Origin: Pirellulaceae bacterium
GTDB taxonomy: Bacteria > Planctomycetota > Planctomycetia > Pirellulales > Thermoguttaceae
Direction: 5' to 3'
Assembly (NCBI GenBank): GCA_012744395.1
Contig: JAAYCB010000289.1
Coordinates: 1-52,368 of the forward strand
Length of the DNA stretch: 52,368 nucleotides
The position numbers were made by a program, and so were the translations under genes. Positions 16,156 through 25,708 of the stretch are shown one piece after another (the stretch's first letter is position 1; each line of letters begins with the position of its first letter). The notes beneath the pieces are model-generated. The model saw only the letters and a program-made list of their open reading frames with translations, did no database searches and was not told the DNA's origin.

Positions 16156-18669
16156 ATGATTGGCGATTGCGTGCCACGTCGGACGTTGCTGATTACCCTC
16201 CTCGCTTGGAGTCTGGCCGGGTTTGCGAGCGGACCGCCATCGCCAGGGTATGCCGCGGCTGGCGCGTCTCAAGAAACGGCCCTCGACGAGGCCTTTCGCA
16301 GTCCGCCCGACGAGGCAAAGCCGTGGGCCTATTGGTGGTGGCTGAAAGGGAACGTGAGCGAGGCCTCGATCAGGCGGGACCTGGAGGCGATGAAGCGGAT
16401 GGGGTTCGCGGGGCTGTTGATGTTCGATGCCCGCGGCTACCACGAAGACCACGTGCCGCCGCCCGAGAGCCGGATGGATTTCATGGGGCCCGAGTGGCGG
16501 CGGATGCTCAAGTTCGCCATTTCGGAGGCCGATCGGCTGGGGCTCCAGATCAGCGTCAACCTGAGCAGCTGTGCCGGCGCCCTGAAGGGTCCCTGGCTCG
16601 TCGGCGACGACGCTCCCAAGCAACTCCTCTGGACGAGTCTGGAGACCCGCGGAGGGCGGACTCTGCGCTGCCGGCTGCCGCAGCCCGAGGCCGCCCGGAG
16701 CTGGGGCGTGGCCCTCGTGGCCGTCCGCCATGCCGAGTCGAACGCGGCCGCGGCCGAAGAGCCGGCCACGGAGAAGAACGCCTCCTGGGGCGGGTGGCAG
16801 ACAGTCCAAGAAGAGCCGGACGCAAAGCGGTTGGCGGCCGAAGTGGTCGATCTGTCCGGCAAGATCGATGCCCAGGGCCAGCTCGCGTGGGATCTGCCCG
16901 AGGGACGCTGGACGTTCTTGCGTTTCGCCTCCGCAACGATGGCAGGGCACGAGTACGACGTCGACATTCTCGACGAAAACGCCGTCGCGGGGCATTTCCA
17001 GCGGATCGGCAAGGCGATCATCGACGACGCGGGCCCGTTGGCGGGCAAGACCCTGACGCATTTCTACAGCGTGAGTTGGGAGGGCGCGATCCCCACGTGG
17101 ACCGTCGGCTTCGATGAGCTGTTCTTCCGGCACCGCGGCTACCGCATCGCTCCCTTTCTGCCGGTGCTGGCTGGAATCCCCGTGGAAACCCCCGAGGTCT
17201 CCGCGCGGTTCCTCCGCGACTACGACAAGGTGCTCGGCGACTGTTTCCGCGACCATTTCTATGGCAAGCTGAAGGCCTTGTCGAACCGCGAAGGCATCAA
17301 GTGGCACAGCGAGTCGGGTGGGCCGTGGAACCGCAACCTGTCGACGTTCAGACACGCCGACCAGTTGGCGTTTCTCGCCCGCAACGACATGCCCCAGGGC
17401 GAGTTCTGGTATCCGTACCGCGGCCTGAACAAGCCGCCCGCCATGGCGGCCCATATCTACGGCTACGTGGTCGTGCAGATGAACTGCTGGAACCGCGTTG
17501 TGCAGACGATGGTCGCCTCGGGCATGCCGGTGCTCTACGCCGACTTTCCCTACGCGGGCAGCGGCGGATTCCTCGTCTACACGGCCGGCTTCCTCCGGCG
17601 GAAGGCGGCGAACTTCGGCTTCATCGGTTCGTCGAAGTTCGACGACGTCGTCGAAGCGGCCCGCTGCTTCCTCTCGATCGAGAAGCCCGACCAGTTCGGG
17701 GCGGCGGTCGCCAAGGTGCGCGCCGCGCGGACCAGGCCGGCCGGCAGCCAGGAGAGCAGGCCGGACGACGTGGCATGTGTTTCGCCTTCCGAGTGGAAGG
17801 AGAAGATGAGCCGGTCAAAAATCCTCACCGTTGGCGGCGAGGGGTGGCGCGGTCCGAAGCCGGTGATCGAGGAGCTCGGCGTGCAGGTGACGGAGATTCC
17901 TTACGCCGAGGTGAACGACGCCTGGAAGGCGGCCGACAAGGACCAGGCTCGCCAGGTGGCCGACATCTGGCGGAAGCGGGCCCGGTCGATCGCCGGCGTC
18001 TCCCGCGAGACCCTGGAGGCTTCGGCGGCCATGTATCTCGCCCAGAAGGCGGTCCTCCAGAAGCACGGCGCCGATGCGATCACGATCAACTGCCTCGGCG
18101 GCTTCTACGGCGGGCATATCCATGCCTACCCGTGCTTGGGGTTCCACGAGCTGTGCAACGAGGGCCTCGTCGGCGCCTGCGAGAACGATCTCGTCTCGGC
18201 GGCAACGATGGTCGCGCTGAAGAACCTGACGGGCGGCCGCACCGGGTTCATCTCCGATCCGGTGATCGACATCGCCAACCGCCAGATCATCTACGCCCAC
18301 TGCGTGGCCCCGAACCGCGCGTTCGGCCCGGAGGGCGAAGAAAACCCGATCGAGATTCTCACCCATTCCGAGGATCGCCAGGGCGCTTCGCTCCGCTCGC
18401 TGCTGCCGCTCGGCTACATGACGACGACGATTGAACTGGCGGCGTTCTGCAAGGAGCTGCTCTTCCACCGCGGCAAGGCGGTCGCCAATGTCATCGAGGA
18501 TCGGGCCTGCCGCACCAAGCTGGCCGCCGAGCCGGACGGCGACCTGGAGAAGCTCTACACCGAGTGGGACCGTTTCGGCTGGCATCGCGTGACCGTTTAC
18601 GGCGACCTCAAGGAACCGCTGTTCGAAATCGCCAAGATGCTCAAGTGGAAGATCACGGAAGAGGCGTAG
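16156..18669 (+). CDS. Chimeric protein: GH106 rhamnosidase N-terminal part fused to a fucose-isomerase-like C-terminal part
   Basis: 837 residues. GGAAGGAG precedes the ATG, and a signal peptide (about 1-34) is visible. Residues about 45-436 read as GH106 (alpha-L-rhamnosidase family): PWAYWWWLKGNVSEASIRRD, GFAGLLMFD, GFDELFFRHRGY, HSESGGP and MPQGEFW...AAHIYG. After AHIYG (Gly436) the sequence changes to that of COG2407 fucose-isomerase-like proteins: GMPVLYADFPYAGSGGFLV, then GADAITINCLGGFYGG, ACENDLVSA, LTGGRTGFISDPVID and HCVAPN. The GH106 part lacks the rest of its barrel and its C-terminal domains (family members are about 1000 residues or more). The isomerase part lacks its own first 100-150 residues. 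Neither half is likely to be fully functional. The frame is uninterrupted, so either a genomic deletion fused two genes or the assembly did. Confidence 0.85.
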   Translation: MIGDCVPRRTLLITLLAWSLAGFASGPPSPGYAAAGASQETALDEAFRSPPDEAKPWAYWWWLKGNVSEASIRRDLEAMKRMGFAGLLMFDARGYHEDHVPPPESRMDFMGPEWRRMLKFAISEADRLGLQISVNLSSCAGALKGPWLVGDDAPKQLLWTSLETRGGRTLRCRLPQPEAARSWGVALVAVRHAESNAAAAEEPATEKNASWGGWQTVQEEPDAKRLAAEVVDLSGKIDAQGQLAWDLPEGRWTFLRFASATMAGHEYDVDILDENAVAGHFQRIGKAIIDDAGPLAGKTLTHFYSVSWEGAIPTWTVGFDELFFRHRGYRIAPFLPVLAGIPVETPEVSARFLRDYDKVLGDCFRDHFYGKLKALSNREGIKWHSESGGPWNRNLSTFRHADQLAFLARNDMPQGEFWYPYRGLNKPPAMAAHIYGYVVVQMNCWNRVVQTMVASGMPVLYADFPYAGSGGFLVYTAGFLRRKAANFGFIGSSKFDDVVEAARCFLSIEKPDQFGAAVAKVRAARTRPAGSQESRPDDVACVSPSEWKEKMSRSKILTVGGEGWRGPKPVIEELGVQVTEIPYAEVNDAWKAADKDQARQVADIWRKRARSIAGVSRETLEASAAMYLAQKAVLQKHGADAITINCLGGFYGGHIHAYPCLGFHELCNEGLVGACENDLVSAATMVALKNLTGGRTGFISDPVIDIANRQIIYAHCVAPNRAFGPEGEENPIEILTHSEDRQGASLRSLLPLGYMTTTIELAAFCKELLFHRGKAVANVIEDRACRTKLAAEPDGDLEKLYTEWDRFGWHRVTVYGDLKEPLFEIAKMLKWKITEEA

Positions 18670-18990
18670 CGTAGGGTGGTGCAGAGCGACCCGACCCGAA
18701 GCGGCCGGCATGACCGCCGGCGGATGCTGGAACCGAACCGTTTCGCCGCGCCAATTCGGCAGCGCCGCCCCACCGCAGCGCAACCGGTTGATAAATCATC
18801 GCCGCATCACGGTGGGCCGTCGCTGCCGCAATGGCGCTTCAATCATGGCGGGGGATAGCCAGTGCAATCGGCCATTCGCGGCATCCAGGCGATCGTCCGC
18901 TCTGGACCAGCCGACGGGTTGCATTGCGGCCTTTGATTTGACCACAATAGTGCGCAAATGCCTCCCATTCCACCGCCATCCAGGAGCCCC
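18670..18990. other. Spacer upstream of the ceramidase-like gene
   Basis: 321 bp without a credible gene. It begins with a dispersed-repeat copy (18671-18690). The sequence becomes less GC-rich towards 18930-18960 (TTTGATTTGACCACAATAG), the likely promoter zone of the next gene, but no convincing -35/-10 pair was fixed. Confidence 0.45.
18671..18690 (+). repeat. Dispersed short repeat, copy 1
   Basis: GTAGGGTGGTGCAGAGCGAC lies directly after the stop of the chimeric gene. A near-identical copy (GTAGGGTGGTCCAGAGCGG) is at 49814-49832, and both lie just outside genes. It resembles the GTAGGGTGG-type intergenic repeats common in planctomycete genomes (recall). Confidence 0.5.
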
Positions 18991-20463
18991 ATGATGCACG
19001 AGCAACTGACAGCCAGGCCGAGACGGTTTCCGAGAATCGCCCTGCGGGGTGATCTTTTCCTTGTTCCGGCCGCGTTGGGCCTGATCCTGGCCCTCTGCTG
19101 CGGTTCCGCCCTTTCGGCAGACGGCCCGCCGGTGCTGCGGGCCGGGGCGGCCGCGGTGGACGTCGCGCCACGGGAGTTTCCCATCAACATGCCGGGCGGC
19201 TTCAGCGAGAACCTGGCCCAAGGCGTGCACGATCCGCTGCACGCCCGGGCGCTGGCGCTCGACGATGGCAAGACGGTGCTGGCGATGGTCGTGGTTGACA
19301 ACCTGGGCGTGGCGCGCGCGGTCTGCGACGAAGCGAAGCGCCTGGCGGCTGACCGCTGCGGGATCGCGGTGGAGAAGATCCTCGTCGCCTCGACCCACAC
19401 CCACAGCGGGCCGGCGTCGACCGCCGGCACGTATCGCAAGCTGCTCGTCGAGGGCATCGCGGAATCGATCGTCCAGGCCCACGCGGCGCTGCGCCCCGCC
19501 CGACTCGCCGCGGCCGCGCACCCGCTTCCGGAAGAGGTCTTCAACCGCCGCTGGTATCTCAAGCCGGGCAAGATGGTGCCGAACCCCTTCGGCGAGATGG
19601 ACCAGGTGAAGATGAACCCCGGCACCAGTCCCGACGTGATTGACCGGCCCGCCGGCCCGACGGACCCGGACATCACGGTCCTTTCCGTCCGGGAGGCAAA
19701 GTCTGGCAAGCCACTTGCCCTCCTGGCGAGTTACTCGCTTCACTATGTGGGGGGCACGCCGCGGGCAATGATCTCCGCGGATTATTACGGCGAATTCGCC
19801 CGGCTGATGCCTTCCCGGCTGCGTGCGGGCGAGGGGTTTGTGGCGATGATGGCCAACGGCACCTCCGGCGACATCAACAACATTCCGTTCCTGGTCACCC
19901 GGCCGCCGCGGGAGCCGTTCGAGCAGATTCGCATCGTCGCCCGCAAGGCGGCCGACGCCGCCTGGTTCGCCTGGCGGGCCATCGAGAGCCACCGCTCGGA
20001 CGCGCCGCTGGGGATGCTCCAGCGCGAGGTCACCCTGCGGATTCGCCGCCCCACGGCCGAGCAGGTCGAGCGCGCCAAGGCCGTGCTGGCCGTGACCGAC
20101 GAAGCGGAGCGGGCCAAGCTGCCGCGGTTGGCCGAGGCCTACGCCCGGCGCACGCTCTCCCTGGCCAAGGCCGACGAGACGCTCACCGCGCAGGTGCAGG
20201 CCGTGCGGATCGGCGACCTGGCGATTTGCACGCTCCCCTTCGAGCCCCTCGTGGAAGTCGGCCTGGAACTGAAACGCCGCAGCCCCTTCCCCCGGACGAT
20301 GGTGATCGGAATCGCCAACGGCACCAACGGTTATCTGCCGACGCCCGAGCAACACAAACTCGGCGGCTACGAGACGTGGCTGGGCACCAACCGGGTCCAG
20401 TTGGACGCCTCCGTGATCCTCACGGACAACTTGCTGGAGATGCTCGGGGAACTGAAGAAATGA
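18991..20463 (+). CDS. Exported neutral/alkaline ceramidase-like protein
   Basis: 490 residues from ATG 18991; the next codon is also ATG, and AGGAG lies four bases before the first and seven before the second. A long signal peptide ends near GSALSADG. The neutral ceramidase N-terminal domain is recognisable: RAGAAAVDVAPREFP, then HDPLHARALALDDG, the metal-binding STHTHSGP motif, then DPDITVLSVREA, YSLHYVGG and ANGTSGDINN. Near the C-terminus TLPFEPLVEVGLELK and IANGTNGYLPTPEQH are typical. True ceramidases hydrolyse the amide bond of ceramide. The planctomycete relatives lack the full C-terminal domain and their substrate is unproven. Confidence 0.85.
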   Translation: MMHEQLTARPRRFPRIALRGDLFLVPAALGLILALCCGSALSADGPPVLRAGAAAVDVAPREFPINMPGGFSENLAQGVHDPLHARALALDDGKTVLAMVVVDNLGVARAVCDEAKRLAADRCGIAVEKILVASTHTHSGPASTAGTYRKLLVEGIAESIVQAHAALRPARLAAAAHPLPEEVFNRRWYLKPGKMVPNPFGEMDQVKMNPGTSPDVIDRPAGPTDPDITVLSVREAKSGKPLALLASYSLHYVGGTPRAMISADYYGEFARLMPSRLRAGEGFVAMMANGTSGDINNIPFLVTRPPREPFEQIRIVARKAADAAWFAWRAIESHRSDAPLGMLQREVTLRIRRPTAEQVERAKAVLAVTDEAERAKLPRLAEAYARRTLSLAKADETLTAQVQAVRIGDLAICTLPFEPLVEVGLELKRRSPFPRTMVIGIANGTNGYLPTPEQHKLGGYETWLGTNRVQLDASVILTDNLLEMLGELKK

Positions 20464-20593
20464 GCGGCCCGCCTGGGCGCGCGCGGCCCGCCGACTACAA
20501 TGCCAGCGGCGGCCGCCTGTCTTCTCGCGGCCGCGATGCTCGTCCGCTCCGCGCGCGGACTTGCTTGGGCCATGTTGACGAGGAGTCCTGACG

Positions 20594-21772
20594 ATGCGGA
20601 GCCGGGGATGGTCGAATCGCCGGGCGAGCCTGCCGGGAATGTTCCTCTTGCTGTCCGCCCTTGCGGCGGCCGCGCCTGGCGGCGAGGTCCGGCCGGCGCG
20701 GCTGACCGGCTGGGGCGGGGGCAAACCCGAGGAGATTGTCCCCCAGGCCGCCGAGGTCGGTTTCGACGAGATTATCGTCTGGAACCACGACCACCAGTAC
20801 CTGAAGCGGCTGGTGGCGGCCGGCCGGGAGCACAAGATCGACATATATAGCTCGATCTGGCTGGGCGACCTGGCGGACTGGAAGCGGTGCCGCTTCGGCG
20901 TCGAGCCACCGTTGCAGGAGATGGATTCCGCCGAGCGAGCCGCCCTCGAGCGGATCAAGGCGGACAAGACCAAGGGAAAGTCGGGCTACCAATACGGCGG
21001 CGAACCGGTGCAGCGGATCGAGGTCCTCGAGGCGCCGCTGCTGTGTTTTCATAATCCCGCAGTCCGTTCCTTTTTCGAGGAGCAGATCCGCGACCTGCTC
21101 GGCGTGGCCGGCCTCCGCGGGATCGCGATGGACTATTTTGGCTATCAAAACTACCGCTGCTGCCGATGCCCCGAGTCCCTGGCCGCGCTGGAGGCCTGGC
21201 GCAAACAGCACCCGGATCTGCCGCCCGGCGAGGCCCAGGATCGTTTCTCCCGGGAGACGCTCGTCGAGCTGGTCAACGCGCTGGCCCGATACGCTCGCAC
21301 GGTCCGGGAGGACGCACTGGTCGCCTGCCATGTCTACCCGGTCTTCTTGCCGGAGCCCCTCTACGGCAACCGCCTCGACGTGGACTTCTGCGGCCAGACG
21401 GCGGCCTGGTACTTCGAGCCCTTCTGGAGCTGCGAGAAGATCCGCGCTTACGCGGGCGTTATCTGCGGCGAGGAAAAGAAGTATTTATCGCGGCCCGAGG
21501 GCGTGGCGATGATCGGCGTCTACACGCGCCCGGCGCTCTATCCGGTCAAGTCGCCGGAGCGGCTGACCGCGGAGCTGCGGGCGATTTTCGACGGCGGCGG
21601 GGATCGAGTCCAGGTCTGCTCGCTGAACGACGTGCTCAACGACGCGGCGACGCGGGCGGTGTTTCAGCGGATGTTCCACGGGGATTCCGCCGGCACCGGC
21701 GCCTGGGGCGCGCCCGGGGGCGGGCGGACTGTCGAACCGGCCGCGCGCCCGGCGGACAACGCGGTTCCGTGA
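20594..21772 (+). CDS. Exported putative TIM-barrel (glycoside-hydrolase-like) protein
   Basis: 392 residues. GAGGAG precedes the ATG by eight bases. The signal peptide is MFLLLSALAAAAPGGE after an arginine-rich start. The pattern of short strands and helices (EEIVPQAAEVGFDEIIVWNH, then KIDIYSSIWLGDLADW, then GIAMDYFGYQNYRCCRCPES, then DVDFCGQTAAWYFEPFW) resembles the putative glycosidase (GHL-type) barrels that include a catalytic-looking D in the DYFGYQNY segment and C-pairs. The CxxC (YRCCRCP) may bind metal. The family is not certain. A small Gly/Pro-rich tail ends the protein. It lies between the ceramidase-like gene and a flavoprotein on the same strand. Confidence 0.6.
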   Translation: MRSRGWSNRRASLPGMFLLLSALAAAAPGGEVRPARLTGWGGGKPEEIVPQAAEVGFDEIIVWNHDHQYLKRLVAAGREHKIDIYSSIWLGDLADWKRCRFGVEPPLQEMDSAERAALERIKADKTKGKSGYQYGGEPVQRIEVLEAPLLCFHNPAVRSFFEEQIRDLLGVAGLRGIAMDYFGYQNYRCCRCPESLAALEAWRKQHPDLPPGEAQDRFSRETLVELVNALARYARTVREDALVACHVYPVFLPEPLYGNRLDVDFCGQTAAWYFEPFWSCEKIRAYAGVICGEEKKYLSRPEGVAMIGVYTRPALYPVKSPERLTAELRAIFDGGGDRVQVCSLNDVLNDAATRAVFQRMFHGDSAGTGAWGAPGGGRTVEPAARPADNAVP

Positions 21773-21835
21773 CGCGGCCGGCTCTTGCCTGCCGCGGCGG
21801 CGCCGTGTTGCCTTGCCCTCGTTGGGACTTTGCCC

Positions 21836-23440
21836 GTGCTCTTCCGTTTGACGAATCTCCGCATGCCGGTCGAGCGGCCCGAATCGGATCTGGCCGCGCT
21901 GATTGCCCGTTGTCTGAAAATCCGCCCGACCGACTTGGCGCGCTGGCGGATTCTCCGCAAGAGCCTCGACGCGCGGCATCGCGACCGTTTGGAGTTCGTC
22001 TATTCGGCGGTGGCCGAGCTGGCCGACCGGAGCGCGGCGAGGCGAATCGCCCTCCGCGGCGACGTCGCGCCGTACCAGCCGCAGCCGTTTCACGATCCGG
22101 CCCCCGGCGATCGGCCGTTGCGGCACCGCCCGATCGTCGTCGGCTCCGGGCCCGCCGGATTGGCCGCCGGATACTACCTGGCCTTGAAGGGCTATCGCCC
22201 CTTGATTCTCGAGCGCGGCCGGTCGGTGAAGGAGCGCGTGCCCGCGATCCGCCTGTTCGATCGCGGTGGAGTCTTCCAGGCGGAGAACAATTATCTTTTC
22301 GGCGAGGGGGGGGCGGGCTGTTTCAGCGACGGCAAGCTCACCTGCCGGATCAGCGGGCCGGATGTCGACTGGGTCCTGGAGCGATTCGTCGAGTGCGGCG
22401 GTCGCCCCTCGCTGGTCTATGAGCAGCGGCCGCACCTGGGCAGCAACAAGCTGCCGCTCGTCTGCCGCAATTTCCGCCGCAAGATCGAGGCGATGGGGGG
22501 CGAGTACCGCTTCGGCTGCCGCCTGGAGGGGATCGACATCGGCGGCGACCGGGTCCGCGGAATCATGACCTCCGCCGGCTACATGGCGGCGTCGCAGGTC
22601 GTCCTGGCGATCGGCCACAGTGCCCGCGACACCTACCGGATGCTGTTCGACGCCGGCATCCCGATCGAGCGGAAGGCATTCCAGCTCGGCCTGCGGATCG
22701 AGCACCCGCAGCAACAGATCAACCAGTTCAAATACGGCCGCGACAGCTACCTGGCGCTGCTGGGCGCGGCCGATTACACGCTTTCCGCCCGGGCGGGGGG
22801 CCAGCGCGACGTCTACACGTTCTGCATGTGCGCCGGGGGGACTGTAATCCCAAGCATCTCCGAGCCCGAGCGATTCTGCTCCAACGGCATGAGCAATTCA
22901 CGCCATGGCAGTCCGTTCGCCAACAGCGGCCTGGTGGCGACTCTCGCCCCGGACGAGTTTGGCGGCGATGGGCCCTTGGCCGGGCTCGAATTGCAGCGAC
23001 ATTTCGAATCGGTTGCGTTTGGCCTGGGGGGGCGCGATTACCTGGCGCCGATCCAATCTGTCCAAGACTTCTTGGCAAACCGCGATCCAGCGCCCCGGGC
23101 GGCGATCCCCTCGTCGTATCAGCGGGGGACCCGGCCGGCGAATCTGTCGCACGTCCTGCCGCCGGTGATCGCGGCGGCGATCCGCGCCGCGCTGCCGATC
23201 ATGAATCGCAAGTGGAACGGCCGCTACCTGGAAAACGCGACGCTCGTGGGACCGGAAATCCGCGGCAGCTCCCCCGTGCGAATCCTCCGGGATGAACAGT
23301 CCCGACAGCCTATACAACTGGCCGGCCTCTACCCGGTCGGCGAGGGGGCCGGCTACGCCGGCGGGATCGTCACGGCGGCGGTCGACGGCCTCCGCTCGGC
23401 ACGGAAGCTGGTGGAAGTCTTCACTCCGCCGCAAGCTTGA
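21836..23440 (+). CDS. FAD-dependent dehydrogenase (COG2509 type)
   Basis: 534 residues from GTG 21836. This start gives MLFRLTNLRMPVERPESDLA, matching the conserved N-terminus of COG2509 proteins; the frame is open 17 codons further up. The dinucleotide fold has IVVGSGPAGLAAGYYLALKG with a following acid (LILERG). It continues with FQAENNYLFGEGGAGCFSDG, then VVLAIGHSARDTY, IPIERKAFQLGLRIEHPQ, and a C-terminal FAD-binding GLYPVGEGAGYAGGIVTAAVDG. The reaction is unknown for the family. There is no signal peptide, so it is cytoplasmic. It is downstream of exported proteins but not obviously co-functional. Confidence 0.88.
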   Translation: MLFRLTNLRMPVERPESDLAALIARCLKIRPTDLARWRILRKSLDARHRDRLEFVYSAVAELADRSAARRIALRGDVAPYQPQPFHDPAPGDRPLRHRPIVVGSGPAGLAAGYYLALKGYRPLILERGRSVKERVPAIRLFDRGGVFQAENNYLFGEGGAGCFSDGKLTCRISGPDVDWVLERFVECGGRPSLVYEQRPHLGSNKLPLVCRNFRRKIEAMGGEYRFGCRLEGIDIGGDRVRGIMTSAGYMAASQVVLAIGHSARDTYRMLFDAGIPIERKAFQLGLRIEHPQQQINQFKYGRDSYLALLGAADYTLSARAGGQRDVYTFCMCAGGTVIPSISEPERFCSNGMSNSRHGSPFANSGLVATLAPDEFGGDGPLAGLELQRHFESVAFGLGGRDYLAPIQSVQDFLANRDPAPRAAIPSSYQRGTRPANLSHVLPPVIAAAIRAALPIMNRKWNGRYLENATLVGPEIRGSSPVRILRDEQSRQPIQLAGLYPVGEGAGYAGGIVTAAVDGLRSARKLVEVFTPPQA

Positions 23441-23662
23441 CGCGGGCCGGGGGGGCCCTGGCCGCTCGGTCAGCACATCGAATCCGCCGAGATGTCGACT
23501 CGCTTGCCCGGATCACTCGCGTGGAGAATGATCTCTGGATCGGTAGTCATCCCGGCGACCGGCACGCCGTCCCGCCATATAATCGGGCGATGGGTTCCGA
23601 CGACGGGAGGATGCCGGGCTCCGGGCCCGGGGCTGGATGCTTGTCTGATGGGAGGTTGTCCG

Positions 23663-24127
23663 ATGAAGACGATCCGAGTTGGAGACGCGGCTCCTGACTT
23701 CACGTCGACCGCCCAGGCCGGCGAGCAGGTCTCGCTGGCCGATTTTCGGGGCCACAAAACCGTGGTCCTCTTCTTCTATCCCCGGGATGGAATGCCGGTC
23801 TGCACGAGGGAGGCGTGCAGCTTCCGCGACGCCTACGAGGATTTCGTCGAGGCCGGGGCGGTAGTGATCGGCGTCAGTTCGGGTTCCGTGGAGAGCCACC
23901 AGGCGTTCGCCGCCAGCCATCGGCTGCCCTTCCTGCTCCTGGTTGACACGGACGGCGCGCTCCGCAAGAGCTTCGGCGTACCCAAGACCCTCGGGTTCCT
24001 GCCTGGCCGGACAACATACGTCATCGACCGCGAGAGGATCGTCCGCCATGTGTTCAGCGCGCAGTTCGCGGCGGACCGGCATGTGGACGAGGCTCTGACC
24101 GTCGTCCGGCGACTGGCCGAGGCTTGA
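23663..24127 (+). CDS. Thioredoxin-dependent peroxiredoxin, BCP/PrxQ type
   Basis: 154 residues from ATG 23663, with GGGAGG seven bases upstream; the longer frame lacks a better start. VGDAAPDFTSTAQAGEQVSL and LFFYPRDGMPVCTREACSFR show the AhpC/TSA fold, with peroxidatic Cys47 and a resolving Cys52 five residues later, the PrxQ arrangement. The usual TPGCT motif reads MPVCT. It reduces peroxides using thioredoxin in the cytoplasm. It is followed by a 262-bp spacer. Confidence 0.93.
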   Translation: MKTIRVGDAAPDFTSTAQAGEQVSLADFRGHKTVVLFFYPRDGMPVCTREACSFRDAYEDFVEAGAVVIGVSSGSVESHQAFAASHRLPFLLLVDTDGALRKSFGVPKTLGFLPGRTTYVIDRERIVRHVFSAQFAADRHVDEALTVVRRLAEA

Positions 24128-24389
24128 CCGAGAACTCTCCCGGCGCGGGGGCGCTTCGCCGACTGCGCGATCTGGCGGTTATCATGAAGCGCAGGCGGCC
24201 GATGCGCCCACCCGCCGGACCAACCGTCCTCGGATCATGCCCGCTGCGGGAAGTACCGCGGCGGATCGCTGAATTCCATCGTAACGCCATGCCGATAAGC
24301 GACTTATGGCGGCGCGTCCGGCCGCGATGTATATTTGCGTGCGGCTTTGCCATGTTTCTTTCGACACCTGTCACTTCAGGGGCCCTGGC

Positions 24390-25256
24390 GTGCTCAAGCT
24401 GGTTCAAGCCCTCAACAGTCTGGTTGGAACGGTCCTGGCGCTGGCGATCATCGGCCTCGTAGCGGCGGGGGGGTGGTTTGCCTACAGGAACTACTACGCG
24501 GCGAAGTTCTCCCTCGAAGCCGACCTGGCTGCCAAACAGGAACAGGTCGACCGGTTGGCCGGCCAGTTGACCGCCAGCCGCCAGCAGGTGAACCGGCTCG
24601 CCGACGACGTGCGAACGAAGGCGGCGGAGATCGTCTCCCTGAACAAGGACTTGGAGGAGAAGCGGAAGGAGATCCAGCGGTTGGCAACGGCGCTGAAACT
24701 GATGAAGGTCGACCAGCGACTAGCGCGGATCACGGTCTTGTCGCAGGAAGGCTCGGCCGAAAAAGGCAGCTTGGTGACCCGCTTCAGTTTCGTCGACGTC
24801 GATCAAGCGGGAAAACCGCTCGGCGAGCCGCGAATTTTCAGCGTGGCCGGCGACCTGGCCTACATCGATTCCTGGGTTGTGAAGTTCGGCGACGAATACA
24901 TCGAAGAAGGCGATCCGTTGCGAGCCACGTCGGTGGCCCTGTTCCGGCGGGTGTTCGGCGAGAAGCAGTTGCCCTCCGAGGGCTTCCCGCTCGACGAAGA
25001 GGGGGGGCAGCCGGCGGTCTACCGCACCGGCGGCCCGATGTCGGATTTCGAAAAAGAACTCTGGGCCCGCTTCTGGGACTATGCCAACGATCCGCAATTG
25101 GCCAAGGAGAAGGGGGTGCGGGCCGCCCACGGCGAGGCCCCTTCGATCCAATTGCGCCCCGGCAAGAGCTATCGGATCGAGCTGCGGGCCTCGGGTGGAA
25201 TCTCGGTCGTGCCCGAAACCGCGCCGCCGCCGGAGACGACTTCGGCACTGCATTGA
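24390..25256 (+). CDS. Membrane-anchored coiled-coil protein of unknown function
   Basis: 288 residues from GTG 24390, with AGGGG nearby upstream. One N-terminal membrane segment (about 8-28, LVGTVLALAIIGLVAAGGWF) is followed by a coiled coil rich in Q/E/K/R (about 35-105). A globular domain follows (VDQRLARITVLSQEG, VTRFSFVDVDQAGKPLGEPR, AYIDSWVVKFGDEYIE) and a Pro-rich end. The likely topology is N-in with the domain outside the cytoplasm. It resembles conserved planctomycete proteins of this shape, but I do not recognise a named family. Confidence 0.7.
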   Translation: MLKLVQALNSLVGTVLALAIIGLVAAGGWFAYRNYYAAKFSLEADLAAKQEQVDRLAGQLTASRQQVNRLADDVRTKAAEIVSLNKDLEEKRKEIQRLATALKLMKVDQRLARITVLSQEGSAEKGSLVTRFSFVDVDQAGKPLGEPRIFSVAGDLAYIDSWVVKFGDEYIEEGDPLRATSVALFRRVFGEKQLPSEGFPLDEEGGQPAVYRTGGPMSDFEKELWARFWDYANDPQLAKEKGVRAAHGEAPSIQLRPGKSYRIELRASGGISVVPETAPPPETTSALH

Positions 25257-25339
25257 GCCACCGCGCTCGCCGGCCGGCAGACAGCGGTCACGAATCGCCG
25301 CGAAGGAATCTGCCCGGCAGTCCGACTGCGTCGGCGTTG

Positions 25340-25552
25340 TCAGCCCTGGCTCAGACGGATGACCAGGCTGGAATATCGTTCGAACAGACCAGCGCAGAGG
25401 AGCCCGACGATCAATTCGAACGCCGCCACCCCGAAAATCCAGCACATCACCGCGACCGGGTAGGAATCGGAAGATGCCGCCTCCCTAGCCCGTCTGCGTT
25501 TCTTGCCCGCAGTCGCAGCGTCTTCCGGGAAGCTCTCCTGGATCGGTTGCAT
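25340..25552 (-). CDS. Small single-pass membrane protein (70 aa)
   Basis: AGGAGGG lies six bases before the ATG at 25552, strong support for translation. The first 30 residues are charged (KKRRRAREAA), and residues about 31-58 form one hydrophobic helix (VAVMCWIFGVAAFELIVGLL). No family was recognised. It converges with the previous gene. Confidence 0.65.
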   Translation of the reverse strand: MQPIQESFPEDAATAGKKRRRAREAASSDSYPVAVMCWIFGVAAFELIVGLLCAGLFERYSSLVIRLSQG

Positions 25553-25708
25553 CGATGCCCTCCTGTCGATCTGTGCACCATAGCCTCAGATAGGCTGCCA
25601 TCGACCGTTGTGCAACGGCATTATAGACGTTGCCGGAGACAGGGGCGATCCGTGGGCGGAGTCTCCGCGAACAAGAAACGTGCCGGCCCGCCGTTGGCGG
25701 GGCGTCGC

